From CAYMZZ01 sp964395095 (GTDB taxonomy: Bacteria > Bacteroidota > Bacteroidia > Chitinophagales > Chitinophagaceae), in NCBI GenBank assembly GCA_964395095.1, contig CAYMZZ010000004.1, positions 1 through 64,000 on the forward strand: 64,000 nucleotides of DNA, read 5' to 3'. Shown one piece after another: positions 41,304 to 49,833 of this stretch. Every line of letters begins with the position of its first letter. Position 1 is the stretch's first letter. A model generated the notes under the pieces. The model saw nothing but the letters and a program-made list of their open reading frames with translations, did no database searches and was not told the DNA's origin. The translations under genes and the position numbers were made by a program.

Positions 41304-41927
41304 TTATTGAATAAGCTCTTCCACCGTGCCACAATTCAACATTTCCAGACCATAGTAAGGATTCTTTACTTCCCTGGTTTCGCTGAGCCACATACCACCT
41401 TTGTTCTCATTATACATAGGGCAATGATCATGATAGATGGGTTTGCCGGCGCCAAATGCTTTTACCAGGGCATAAGCTGCCTGGCTCATCCGGGAAAAAT
41501 GCTGCCGCTGCGCACTGATGTCGCCACTCTGACCGATAATATTTTCGGTGGATTGCTTTAGTAGGCCGATGTGCTGATCAAATATTACTTTCTGCTCAGC
41601 CGTGAGCAACGACTTATCTATTTCGCCGATGGCACCCAACAGGGCTTTTCCTGCTTCAACGGCTTTTGCAGGGTTGTCGGCGACCAGCGCATTTTTTATG
41701 CCCAGGTAATTGTCTGTTATCGAACGCATAGTGGCGGCCACAGTGGCATCCAGGCTGGCAAATTGCGGCTCAATGGTTTTGATACTGGTGGCGGTACCGG
41801 GAGCCGCATGGTTTTCGTGATCGGCATCCGGGGTATGACCTGCATGATCGTCGTTTGGCGAATTGTTGTTGCAGGCGACAATAGTCATGCTGGCAATAGC
41901 CAGAACGGCATAAAAAATCCTTTTCAT
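41304..41927 (-). CDS. DUF3347 lipoprotein, copper-associated
   Basis: 207 residues: lipoprotein signal (MKRIFYAVLAIASMTIVAC), a His/Asp-rich linker (DDHAGHTPDADHENHAA, likely metal-binding), then the DUF3347 domain with TDNYLGIKNALVADNPAKA near 70 and the diagnostic end YHDHCPMYNENKGGMWLSE near 165. DUF3347 is found next to CusBA-like pumps in Bacteroidota, and its family place is in heavy-metal resistance. Likely role: periplasmic metal binding and delivery. The upstream 41928-42061 shows nothing definite. It is probably the first gene of the pump operon. Confidence 0.85.
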   Translation of the reverse strand: MKRIFYAVLAIASMTIVACNNNSPNDDHAGHTPDADHENHAAPGTATSIKTIEPQFASLDATVAATMRSITDNYLGIKNALVADNPAKAVEAGKALLGAIGEIDKSLLTAEQKVIFDQHIGLLKQSTENIIGQSGDISAQRQHFSRMSQAAYALVKAFGAGKPIYHDHCPMYNENKGGMWLSETREVKNPYYGLEMLNCGTVEELIQ

Positions 41928-42061
41928 GTTTACAGTTTATGGAGTGAAAAAATGAATTGCCTTGTATAACTGGAGGTTTCAGGTTGGAAGTATAGCTATA
42001 GCTAATAGCTGCGCTCACGGAACGCGAGCACATGCCTGCCTGACAGAGAGGGGGGATACAA

Positions 42062-42460
42062 TCAGATCCTGATGCTGTGGAAAAGAATAAAACTGGCTAC
42101 CAGCCCGGATCGGGGAGGCGCATGGCTTAAGGGCAACTCACCGGAAACGGCCACAATTGCCGGGAAAGAATAGAAAGGCGGCACCACCCAAGGTGCTTCC
42201 ACCTAGCATTTCAGAAAAGAAAAGCTGAGGTCAATGGCTTTTTGGTCGGAACTGATTTTAAGGAGCCGTTGTTCATCGCTACAGCAGCCATTGTCTGTTT
42301 CCTGCGATTTTTCCATGCCGCATCCACCACAAATTTTTGATTCCTGGCTACCTACACTCCAATCAGCCAATTCGCCCATGCAATAGTGCATGGTAAGGGT
42401 GGCACCGGCGGAAGAAACCAGGTAAAGCAATGCGAATGATATGGCCAGTAGCTTTTTCAT
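42062..42460 (-). pseudogene. HYC_CC_PP family protein interrupted by an amber codon
   Basis: From the ATG at 42460 an 85-residue product is read up to TAG (42203-42205): signal peptide (MKKLLAISFALLYLVSSAGA), HYCMGELADW (HYC), KICGGCGME and NGCCSDEQ (CC). The same frame stays open for 47 more codons to TGA at 42062 and includes VVPPFYSF, SHAPPRSG and a terminal HSIRI, the conserved PP and C-terminal pattern of the family. The gene is therefore cut by one nonsense codon. This could be a real pseudogene, a sequencing error or suppressed. The intact N-terminal part (42203-42460) could still make a Cys-rich exported peptide. It lies in the copper island. Confidence 0.75.
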
Positions 42461-42612
42461 GAATGCGCGATACAAAAGTAGAGCTATTTCCCAGCTCGGC
42501 GTTTACAAAATTTGGAAAAGCTTTTACAAAATTTGACGGAATGTGAACCGGCAACTGATAGAAATGGCGAAAATTAGCCAGTAAATAATTGAGGGTATGG
42601 GATTTAGCCATT

Positions 42613-42649
42613 GGGAAAAACAACTAAACCGGGATATGGCCCGGTTTAG
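42613..42649 (-). terminator. intrinsic terminator of copA-HMA
   Basis: A 10-bp perfect stem, CTAAACCGGG with CCCGGTTTAG (42624-42633 and 42640-42649) and a 6-nt loop. On the minus strand it is followed by TTGTTTTTCCC. It lies 18 nt after the stop of the HMA gene and separates copA-HMA from the genes downstream. Confidence 0.8.
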
Positions 42650-42666
42650 TGGAGAAGCCGAAATTT

Positions 42667-42885
42667 TCATTGTTCAATTTTTTCTGCTTTAAACCCTGTG
42701 TTGCTTACGGCTTCGATGATCTCGCTGGCGGTAACGGGAGAAACCGGATCCACTGTGAGAATCTTGTCGGGATTCTGTATATCCACATTCCAGTTATGCT
42801 CACCCAGCAACTTATTTAGCGCAGGGGTTACCTGTGCCACGCAGCCTGAACATTTGATGGTGGTTTTAAATTGTTGTGTTTCCAT
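42667..42885 (-). CDS. heavy-metal-associated (HMA) copper chaperone-like protein
   Basis: 72 residues from the ATG at 42885 (the longer ORF to 42978 overlaps copA without sense). A single ferredoxin-like HMA fold with the metal motif KCSGCVAQV (CxxC) near residue 11-17, although the usual GMTC start is TIKC. It likely carries Cu(I) to the ATPase copA just upstream (66 nt), as CopZ does. An intrinsic terminator follows. Confidence 0.85.
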   Translation of the reverse strand: METQQFKTTIKCSGCVAQVTPALNKLLGEHNWNVDIQNPDKILTVDPVSPVTASEIIEAVSNTGFKAEKIEQ

Positions 42886-42950
42886 TTTATGTTGATTAAA
42901 GATTAAAGGATATATCCATTTCTGCGAGCAGGTTAAATGCGCATAGCGGA

Positions 42951-45386
42951 TCAATTCAATAACTGAATCCTGGTCCATTTCAGCCGCAGGCTGTTGCCCA
43001 CCACACTCACGCTGCTCAGGGCCATGGCGGCACCCGCGATCATGGGATTGAGCAGGAAACCATTGATGGGATAAAGCAAACCGGCGGCTATCGGAATACC
43101 AATCAGGTTATAAATAAATGCCCAGAAAAGATTCTGCCGGATGGCCGACACCGTCTTTCTGCTAAGCCGGATAGCGGCGGGTATCTTTTGAAGGTCATTG
43201 CTGATCAGCGTCATCTTGGCCACATCCATGGCAATATCACTGCCCTTGCCCATCGCGATGCTCACCTGGGCCTGCGCCAGTGCCTGGCTATCGTTGATGC
43301 CATCACCTACCATACCCACCACTTTCCCCCGGCTCTGCAATTCTTTTACAAAGTCATACTTATCCTGCGGCATTACTTCCGCTTTATAGGTTTTGATACC
43401 TGTGGCTTGGGCTACCGCTGCAGCCGTTTCGGCATTATCTCCTGTAAGCATATACACTTCCACTCCCATTTCTTTCAGTTCGTCGATCGCTTTTACCGAG
43501 CCTGGCTTTATTTTATCGGCGATCGCAATGACGGCCAACAGCTCCTTCTCCTTTCCAAAGAACACGAGGGTTTTCGCCTCAGCAGCCCAGGCTTGCGCTC
43601 GGGCTGCTTCCTTTTCGGGGAGCTGCACCGAATGATCAGTCATCAACTTATGATTACCCACCCAATATCGCTCACCATGGTGGAGCGCAACTATCCCTTT
43701 ACCAGTAATGCTCTCTACCTGTTGCAAGGTCAGTAGCGATGCGTCACTTTCCAGGTGAGCGGTTACTGCAGCAGCAAGGGGATGCTCGCTTGCCCGCTCA
43801 ATACTATAGAGAATTTGCTTCAGTATCCCTGATTTTTCTCTTACCCAATGAATATTGGTCAGCGATGGTTTGCCTTCCGTGATAGTACCTGTCTTGTCGA
43901 GAACAACAGCATCAATCCGATGAGCCTGTTCCAGGCTTTCCGCGTCTTTGATCAGAATACCGTTTTCGGCCCCCTTACCTACACCCACCATAATGGCGGT
44001 GGGAGTAGCCAGTCCTAGCGCACAGGGGCAGGCAATCACCAGAACGGTTACCATGGCCAGCAAACCGTGGGTAATGCCATTTTCGCCACCCAGTATCCAC
44101 CAGGCTACCATAGTGAGCAGGGCAATCAACAACACAATGGGCACAAAGATTCCTGCGATCTTATCTACCAGTTTTTGCACGGGAGCTTTGCTTCCCTGGG
44201 CGTCCTGTACCAGTTTTATTATGCTGGCCAGGAGCGTGTCGCCGCCTACTTTAGCAGCCAACATTTGAAAACTGCCTTTTTGATTAATGGTGCCGGCAAA
44301 TACTTCATCATTCAGTTGCTTCAATACCGGCACAGGCTCCCCGCTAATCATACTTTCATCTACATAACTGCTACCATCCGCCAGCCTGCCATCGACCGGA
44401 ATCTTTTCACCGGGTTTTACCAGGATGGTATCTCCCACTTTCACATCAGCCAGTGGAATTTGCATGGTATGTCCACCCTGATGTACGATGGTAACGGTGC
44501 TGGGCTGCAGGCCCATCAGTTTGCGAATTGCGGATGAAGTGCCGGCTTTGGCTTTCTCCTCCAGCAGCTTTCCCAGCAGTATAAAGCTGATAACTACCGC
44601 TGCGGCTTCAAAGTATACATGCGCATGCAAGCCCCTGCTATGCCAAAAATCCGGAAAGAGTGTATTGAACACGCTAAAAGCATAAGCTATACCTGTACTT
44701 AGGGCTACGAGGGTATCCATATTGGCGCTTTTGTGTTTGGCCTGCTTCCAGGCATTCACAAAAAAGCTGCGGCCCAGCCATAGCACCACCGGTGTGCTGA
44801 GCGCCCACATAAGGTAATTGGCATAAGGAATATCCATAAAGACCATTCCGATCAGTACTACCGGTGTACTTAGCAGCAGGGCCCAAATAGTTCGGGATTT
44901 CAATTTTTTATACTGATGGCGATGTACTTCTTCCAGCGCTTCTTTGGCCTGTTCCGAATCCTCCACCATCATATCATAACCAATTCCCTGTACGGCTTTC
45001 TTCATGTCGGCAGGGCTTGCAATGCCGGGAATATATTCCACCTGCACCTGTCCGGTTGAGAAATTTACACTGGCTTTGGTGACACCGGGCAGGCTATTCA
45101 GGATGGATTCCACACTTACGGCGCAGGAAGCACAGGTCATGCCTGTTACCGGGAAATTCTGTTTAATTGCAGCCACATCATACCCCAAATCCTTTACGGC
45201 CTTTGCGGCCGCCTGTATAATTTCCGCATCGGCTGGGGCTTCAATCAGCGCTTTGCGATTGTTGAGATCTACGCGGTGCGACTGAAGACCTTGCACTTTG
45301 GAAAGTCCCTTGTCCACAATAAGGGCACAATGTTCGCTTTCCACGCCCAGCAGCGGCAGTTCATATTGTTTATTATCCTGTTTCAT
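42951..45386 (-). CDS. copA: copper-exporting P1B-type ATPase
   Basis: 811 residues from the ATG at 45386. Two HMA-like parts: the first (about 8-72) has only one Cys (GVESEHCALIV), the second has GMTCASC (near 82). The membrane part has the CPC in VIACPCALG (near 450), the phosphorylation site DKTGTITEG (near 494), the HP motif SEHPLAAAV, GDGINDSQALA (near 695) and MALSSVSVVGNS (last helix). The NLIGIP and MxxSS patterns are those of Cu(I) ATPases. Copper is exported from the cytoplasm to the periplasm, where the pump encoded downstream takes over. No CsoR/CueR gene is nearby. Confidence 0.93.
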   Translation of the reverse strand: MKQDNKQYELPLLGVESEHCALIVDKGLSKVQGLQSHRVDLNNRKALIEAPADAEIIQAAAKAVKDLGYDVAAIKQNFPVTGMTCASCAVSVESILNSLPGVTKASVNFSTGQVQVEYIPGIASPADMKKAVQGIGYDMMVEDSEQAKEALEEVHRHQYKKLKSRTIWALLLSTPVVLIGMVFMDIPYANYLMWALSTPVVLWLGRSFFVNAWKQAKHKSANMDTLVALSTGIAYAFSVFNTLFPDFWHSRGLHAHVYFEAAAVVISFILLGKLLEEKAKAGTSSAIRKLMGLQPSTVTIVHQGGHTMQIPLADVKVGDTILVKPGEKIPVDGRLADGSSYVDESMISGEPVPVLKQLNDEVFAGTINQKGSFQMLAAKVGGDTLLASIIKLVQDAQGSKAPVQKLVDKIAGIFVPIVLLIALLTMVAWWILGGENGITHGLLAMVTVLVIACPCALGLATPTAIMVGVGKGAENGILIKDAESLEQAHRIDAVVLDKTGTITEGKPSLTNIHWVREKSGILKQILYSIERASEHPLAAAVTAHLESDASLLTLQQVESITGKGIVALHHGERYWVGNHKLMTDHSVQLPEKEAARAQAWAAEAKTLVFFGKEKELLAVIAIADKIKPGSVKAIDELKEMGVEVYMLTGDNAETAAAVAQATGIKTYKAEVMPQDKYDFVKELQSRGKVVGMVGDGINDSQALAQAQVSIAMGKGSDIAMDVAKMTLISNDLQKIPAAIRLSRKTVSAIRQNLFWAFIYNLIGIPIAAGLLYPINGFLLNPMIAGAAMALSSVSVVGNSLRLKWTRIQLLN

Positions 45387-45404
45387 AATTATTAATTGGC
45401 AATA

Positions 45405-45431
45405 CAAAGGTCCGCCAGGATGCCAGGACAA
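45405..45431 (-). promoter_or_regulatory. copA promoter
   Basis: On the minus strand TTG (45431-45429) is followed after 16 nt by GACCTTTG (45412-45405), one mismatch from TAnnTTTG. The spacer holds a direct repeat CCTGGCAT-CCTGGCG. Further upstream, the 10-nt palindrome CATGATCATG lies near 45465. Confidence 0.45.
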
Positions 45432-45541
45432 TGTTTACAGAATTTTGGGTTTGATTTACATAATCATGATCATGGCCCCTTTTAAAAGCTGCCAATGCTG
45501 TTAACGGTGCTGTTTCGTCGAATTTGCCCTATTCTTGCAGG

Positions 45542-46678
45542 GTGAATGCAGTGAATAGTCAACATAAACTGCGGGAAATTGCACTGGTTTTCCTGCGCAT
45601 CGGGTTTTTAGGATTTGGCGGTCCCGCCGTGCATATCGCGATGATGGAGGAGGAGTTGGTGCGGCGGCGCAAATGGATTTCCTCCGAGCATTTCCTTGAC
45701 CTGATTGGTGCTACCAATCTGATACCCGGTCCTAATTCCACAGAAATGACTATGCACTGTGGCTACGAAAGAGCCGGCTGGAAAGGGCTTTGGGTAGCCG
45801 GACTTTGCTTTATTGGCCCGGCCATTCTTCTTACGTCAATAGTAGCCTGGGCTTATCAACGCTATGGGCATTTACCCGATGTGCTTCCCTTTATTTATGG
45901 CATAAAGCCTGGTATTTTAGCCGTACTTTTTATCCTGATATTTCGGCTGGCGCAAAAGGCCGTGAAATCAATCTGGCTGGGTTTCCTGGGTCTTGCAGCC
46001 ATCTTTCTGGCCTGGCTGGGTGCTCACGAAATAGCGCTGCTTTTTGGTATGGGCGCCCTGGGTATGCTTGTGCAGGTTGTGCGAAAAAACCAGCAGGATA
46101 AACTGATGGGCCTGGCGCCAATGATCTTTTTACAGGCAGGTAGCCTTGCTGCCGACGACAAGCTGGTCAAGCTTTTCTGGATTTTTTTAAAAATAGGCGC
46201 TACTCTTTATGGCAGCGGCTATGTGCTTTTCGCCTTTATGGAGGCGGAACTGGTGTCGCGTCATTGGATGACCACCGCTCAACTTACAGATGCCATAGCG
46301 GTAGGACAGTTCACACCCGGACCTGTATTTTCGTCCGCCACTTTTGTTGGATGGCAAATGGCTGGCTGGTCGGGCGCACTGATTGCGAGCATAGCGATTT
46401 TTCTCCCTTCGTTTTTGTTGGTGGGTTTATTGCGTCCGCTTATTCCGGTGCTTCGAAAGTCAAAATGGTTATCCGCCTTCCTCGATGCTGTAAATGTAGT
46501 GGCCGTTGCCTTGATTTTGCATGTATGCATGCAAATGGGGACTGAATCTATCCGGGACTGGCGTACGATTGTGATCGCCGTACTGGCAATTGCCGTTACC
46601 TATAAATATCCCCGCCTCAATACGGCCTGGACCATCCTGGGTGCTGCATTGATGGGCTACTTATTATGGCAGTTTTGA
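45542..46678 (+). CDS. chrA: chromate transporter family protein (ChrA-type)
   Basis: About 378 residues with two CHR domains: N-terminal LRIGFLGFGGPAVHIAMM and TNLIPGPNSTEM, C-terminal LKIGATLYGSGYVLF and VGQFTPGPVFSSATFVGW. This is the bidomain ChrA layout of about ten helices. ChrA exports chromate from the cytoplasm, but sulfate or other oxyanions are not excluded. The start is uncertain: no ATG precedes the first domain, so GTG at 45542 (chosen) or 45551, or TTG at 45524, are possible. It is divergent from copA; the shared 155-nt region could hold both promoters. Confidence 0.85.
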   Translation: MNAVNSQHKLREIALVFLRIGFLGFGGPAVHIAMMEEELVRRRKWISSEHFLDLIGATNLIPGPNSTEMTMHCGYERAGWKGLWVAGLCFIGPAILLTSIVAWAYQRYGHLPDVLPFIYGIKPGILAVLFILIFRLAQKAVKSIWLGFLGLAAIFLAWLGAHEIALLFGMGALGMLVQVVRKNQQDKLMGLAPMIFLQAGSLAADDKLVKLFWIFLKIGATLYGSGYVLFAFMEAELVSRHWMTTAQLTDAIAVGQFTPGPVFSSATFVGWQMAGWSGALIASIAIFLPSFLLVGLLRPLIPVLRKSKWLSAFLDAVNVVAVALILHVCMQMGTESIRDWRTIVIAVLAIAVTYKYPRLNTAWTILGAALMGYLLWQF

Positions 46679-46709
46679 TCCTGCTCATCGAGCTTGAATC
46701 GTAATGTCT

Positions 46710-49277
46710 TTATTCCAGCTCCGGTCCTTCGCAATCCATTTCTACCGTGATCTCGCAGCCCTTGCCCGGCGCTGAATATATATGCAACTCCCCATTGAAG
46801 AGGGAGGCCCGGGTCTTAATATTCATCAGTCCCACGCCTTTGCTTTTTTGCGTTACGTCGAAGCCCACGCCATCGTCGGTGATGCGAAGCTGAATTCTTT
46901 CTTCTATTCTTTGCAGATGCACGGTTACGTTGCGGGCTTCGGCGTACTTGAGAATGTTGTTGAACTGCTCCTGCACAATTCGATAAATCGTGAGCTTCAG
47001 TTTATCCGACAGCAGTGATTCGTCTAACTGATGATAGGAACGCGAAATGTCGATACCACTCGTATTGCGCGTGGTGGTAATGATATGATCCAGTGCTTCG
47101 AGCAGGGCCGATTCACTGAGGGAGGGAGGTATCAGTGAGTGGGAAAGATTCCGGATCTCATTGATGGCGCTATTGATCAGCTTGTCCGTTTCGTCAATAA
47201 AATTGCTATTCTCCTTCACCACACTTTTTACCAGGCCCAGGTAAAGTCGGGCGCTGGCCAGTATCTGGTTGATATTGTCGTGCAGTTCAATCCCTATTTC
47301 ACGACGCTCATGTTCCTGTGCCGATATCACCGCGTCGGTCACTACCTGCTGGCGTGCCAGTCGCTCGGCTTCGAGGGTGGCTTCCAGTTCCAGTTTCTCG
47401 GTTACATTTTGCTCCAGCAACAGCACGGCCTGGCTGCCGTTGAAGGATACGAGGTGGGCCGCATGCTCCATCACAATTACTTCTCCATCGCGACGTATTC
47501 GTCTTGAAATTCCTTTGTTGTTTCCAACAATACCCTTCCGCATATCCTGCACCATATCGCAGAGCTGTTGCATAAAGGATGGGTCGGCCAGGATGGAACT
47601 GATGGATAAATTGCAGAACTCGTCGCGGCCATAACCATACTCTCTTTCCGCGGTCATATTTACCTGCAATATTTGATTGCTGTCGGGATCCCACAAGATG
47701 ATGGAGGCCGGCGACAGTTCGAACAGGCTGCGATAGCGCTCCTCGGACTGCTTGAGCAGGTATTGACTGTTTTTGCTTTCTGTAATATCGGTTTCAATAG
47801 CAAAAAACTGTTCCAGCTCCCTGTTTTTATTGAAGATGGGCTGACACTGGATCCGCAACCAATACTCCTTGCCTTCTTTGGTATAATTGATCACTTCTGC
47901 TTCGAACGGCTGGCGGTTTTGGATCCTTTCCCGCATAAAGGCGATGGTTTGCGGATCGCTGTTGGGACCTTGCAGCATTTCTCCCGGCTTTTTGCCAACG
48001 GCTTCGCGAAATCCATAACCCGTAATATTGGTAAAGCCACTATTTACCCAGGTGATCTTTCCATCCCGATCGGTAATGATTACAGCATTGTTGGTTTCCC
48101 GCGCAATTAACGAGAGACGGCGGAGTTCATTTTCAGCCTTGAGTTTTTCCGTGATATCGCGCGAATTGAATACCAGTCCATTTACAGCAGGATCATCTAC
48201 CAGGTTCAGCATTTCGGTTTCAATCCAACGCCATTCCCCATTGGCATTTCGAAAACGGAAGGGAATGGCCGTTATTTCGCTTCCGTTTATTAGCTGCCGA
48301 AACGATTGCTGCAGGTTGGGTATATCCTCTTCGTGTACAAATTCGAGATAGTCCTTGTTCAACAAAAAAGCGGGTTCAAAACCCAGCACAGGTTTACTGG
48401 TTGGGCTTACGTACTGGTATTTCCCGGTGGCGTCCAATATCCAGATCAGGTCGGAACCGCTGCGTACCAGGGCGCTCAATCTTCGCTCACTGCTCGCAAT
48501 GCGTTCGTTGGCAATTCTTCTATCGGTTATATCCCAGAAGGTGCACACCAGGGCATTCACCAACTCATCGTGGAGCATATTGGCCAGGCCTTTCTGGCAC
48601 CAGCGGTATTTTCCTTCTGCATTTTTGATGCGCAACTCCAATTGTGGCTGCTGATCAGGATTGGCCAGCACCTGCTTTAGCGCCATTTGGAAGGCATGCA
48701 TATCTTCCGGATGAATCAGGTCCGATTCGTTCTTTCCCACCACTTCCGCCGCCTCAAATCCCAAAATAGCCCTCACCGAGTTGGTGCAGAAAATAACGGT
48801 GCCATCAGGTTTTATCAGGGCTTTGGCGGTTGGGCTGTTCTCGGTAATTACCCGGAAAAGCCGGTCCTGCTTCGACATGGCTTGTCGTACACGACTACGC
48901 TCCAGGCTGTATCGGACACTCTTTACCAGCAGGGGACCATTGATCTGGTCTTTCACCAGGTAGTCCTGCGCTCCCAGCTTCAGACTGTCCATCCCAAACT
49001 GCTCATCCCCCATGCCGGTAAGTACGATCAGGGGAATATAGGTAATGTAAGGACGCATCACTTTCACTGATTCCATGCCACTGCTATCGGGCAGGGTCAG
49101 GTCGAGCAATATCAGGTCATACTCATGCGTCTTGGCCAGTTTCATGGCTTCCGACAAGCGCAGGGCATGTGTGATAGACAATTGCCAGGGGCCTTCCCTC
49201 AGGTATTCTCCCACCAGGAAGAAATCGCCCGGGTTATCTTCCACAATCAATATGCGTAGGGATCCTGAGCTTTCCAT
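46710..49277 (-). CDS. receiver-PAS sensor histidine kinase (HisKA_3)
   Basis: 855 residues from the ATG at 49277. An N-terminal receiver (about 5-125: ILIVEDNPGDFFLVGEYLRE, site in LDLTLPDSSG, Lys in QDYLVKDQ) is followed by four to five PAS/PAC domains (about 135-640; for example FRVITENSPTAKALIKPDG, SALVRSGSDLIWILDATGKY and AREPTNNAVI-like NNAVIITDRDGKITWV). The kinase has the phosphoacceptor His at 666 (ELHDNINQIL) and an HATPase (DDGVGFDVT, GLMNIKTRASLF). Having the receiver at the N-terminus suggests it is controlled by phosphorylation from another kinase. It starts one base after the stop of the Rcp1-like receiver. Confidence 0.9.
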   Translation of the reverse strand: MESSGSLRILIVEDNPGDFFLVGEYLREGPWQLSITHALRLSEAMKLAKTHEYDLILLDLTLPDSSGMESVKVMRPYITYIPLIVLTGMGDEQFGMDSLKLGAQDYLVKDQINGPLLVKSVRYSLERSRVRQAMSKQDRLFRVITENSPTAKALIKPDGTVIFCTNSVRAILGFEAAEVVGKNESDLIHPEDMHAFQMALKQVLANPDQQPQLELRIKNAEGKYRWCQKGLANMLHDELVNALVCTFWDITDRRIANERIASSERRLSALVRSGSDLIWILDATGKYQYVSPTSKPVLGFEPAFLLNKDYLEFVHEEDIPNLQQSFRQLINGSEITAIPFRFRNANGEWRWIETEMLNLVDDPAVNGLVFNSRDITEKLKAENELRRLSLIARETNNAVIITDRDGKITWVNSGFTNITGYGFREAVGKKPGEMLQGPNSDPQTIAFMRERIQNRQPFEAEVINYTKEGKEYWLRIQCQPIFNKNRELEQFFAIETDITESKNSQYLLKQSEERYRSLFELSPASIILWDPDSNQILQVNMTAEREYGYGRDEFCNLSISSILADPSFMQQLCDMVQDMRKGIVGNNKGISRRIRRDGEVIVMEHAAHLVSFNGSQAVLLLEQNVTEKLELEATLEAERLARQQVVTDAVISAQEHERREIGIELHDNINQILASARLYLGLVKSVVKENSNFIDETDKLINSAINEIRNLSHSLIPPSLSESALLEALDHIITTTRNTSGIDISRSYHQLDESLLSDKLKLTIYRIVQEQFNNILKYAEARNVTVHLQRIEERIQLRITDDGVGFDVTQKSKGVGLMNIKTRASLFNGELHIYSAPGKGCEITVEMDCEGPELE

Positions 49278-49278
49278 A

Positions 49279-49710
49279 CTATTTTCTGGGGGGTAGTTGT
49301 ACAATACTGATCCAGAAATCTTCAATGGAACGGATTACCTGGATGAATTTTTCGAAATCAACCGGCTTGGTAATATAGCAGTTCGCAAATCCGGAATAAG
49401 CGTCTTTAATATCTTTTTCCGACGAAGAGGTGGTGAGCATTACTACGGGAATAGCTTTGAAGCGATTATGGTGCTTTATATAAGCCAGCACTTCCTTCCC
49501 ATCCATCTTGGGCAGATTTATATCGAGCAGAATAAAATCCGGAGGTATGGCGTCCTGAAAACTCCCCTCCTGGTTCAGGTATTGTACGGCCTCCTCACCG
49601 TCCCGCACCACGCTAACGGTATTTTTTAACTTCACATCATTAAATGCTTCGAGGGTGAGAATAATGTCCCCCTCATTGTCTTCGACCAATAAAATATGTA
49701 CCGGGTCCAT
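49279..49710 (-). CDS. single-domain response regulator (Rcp1-like)
   Basis: 143 residues: ILLVEDNEGDIILTLEAFNDV, phosphorylation site LDINLPKMDG near 67, TTSSSEKDIKDAYSGFANCYITKPVDFE near 100-128 with the Lys. The layout (VEDNEGD, long insertion before the site, CYITKPVD) matches receivers of the Rcp1 class, which take phosphate from phytochrome-like kinases with an ASHDLxEP motif. Both kinases upstream (49834 and 51539) have that motif, so they are probable donors. It is followed directly by a kinase with its own receiver. Confidence 0.9.
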   Translation of the reverse strand: MDPVHILLVEDNEGDIILTLEAFNDVKLKNTVSVVRDGEEAVQYLNQEGSFQDAIPPDFILLDINLPKMDGKEVLAYIKHHNRFKAIPVVMLTTSSSEKDIKDAYSGFANCYITKPVDFEKFIQVIRSIEDFWISIVQLPPRK

Positions 49711-49833
49711 ATTGATTTTCGGTTAAATGGCAGTTATCAGGAGGGTAAGGGTGGTAATGGTTATAGTATTCTGGTTGCGATTTAGGTGTTTTTCTCAGGC
49801 AGGTATTACAAGGTAACGGAATTTTCGCCAGAT

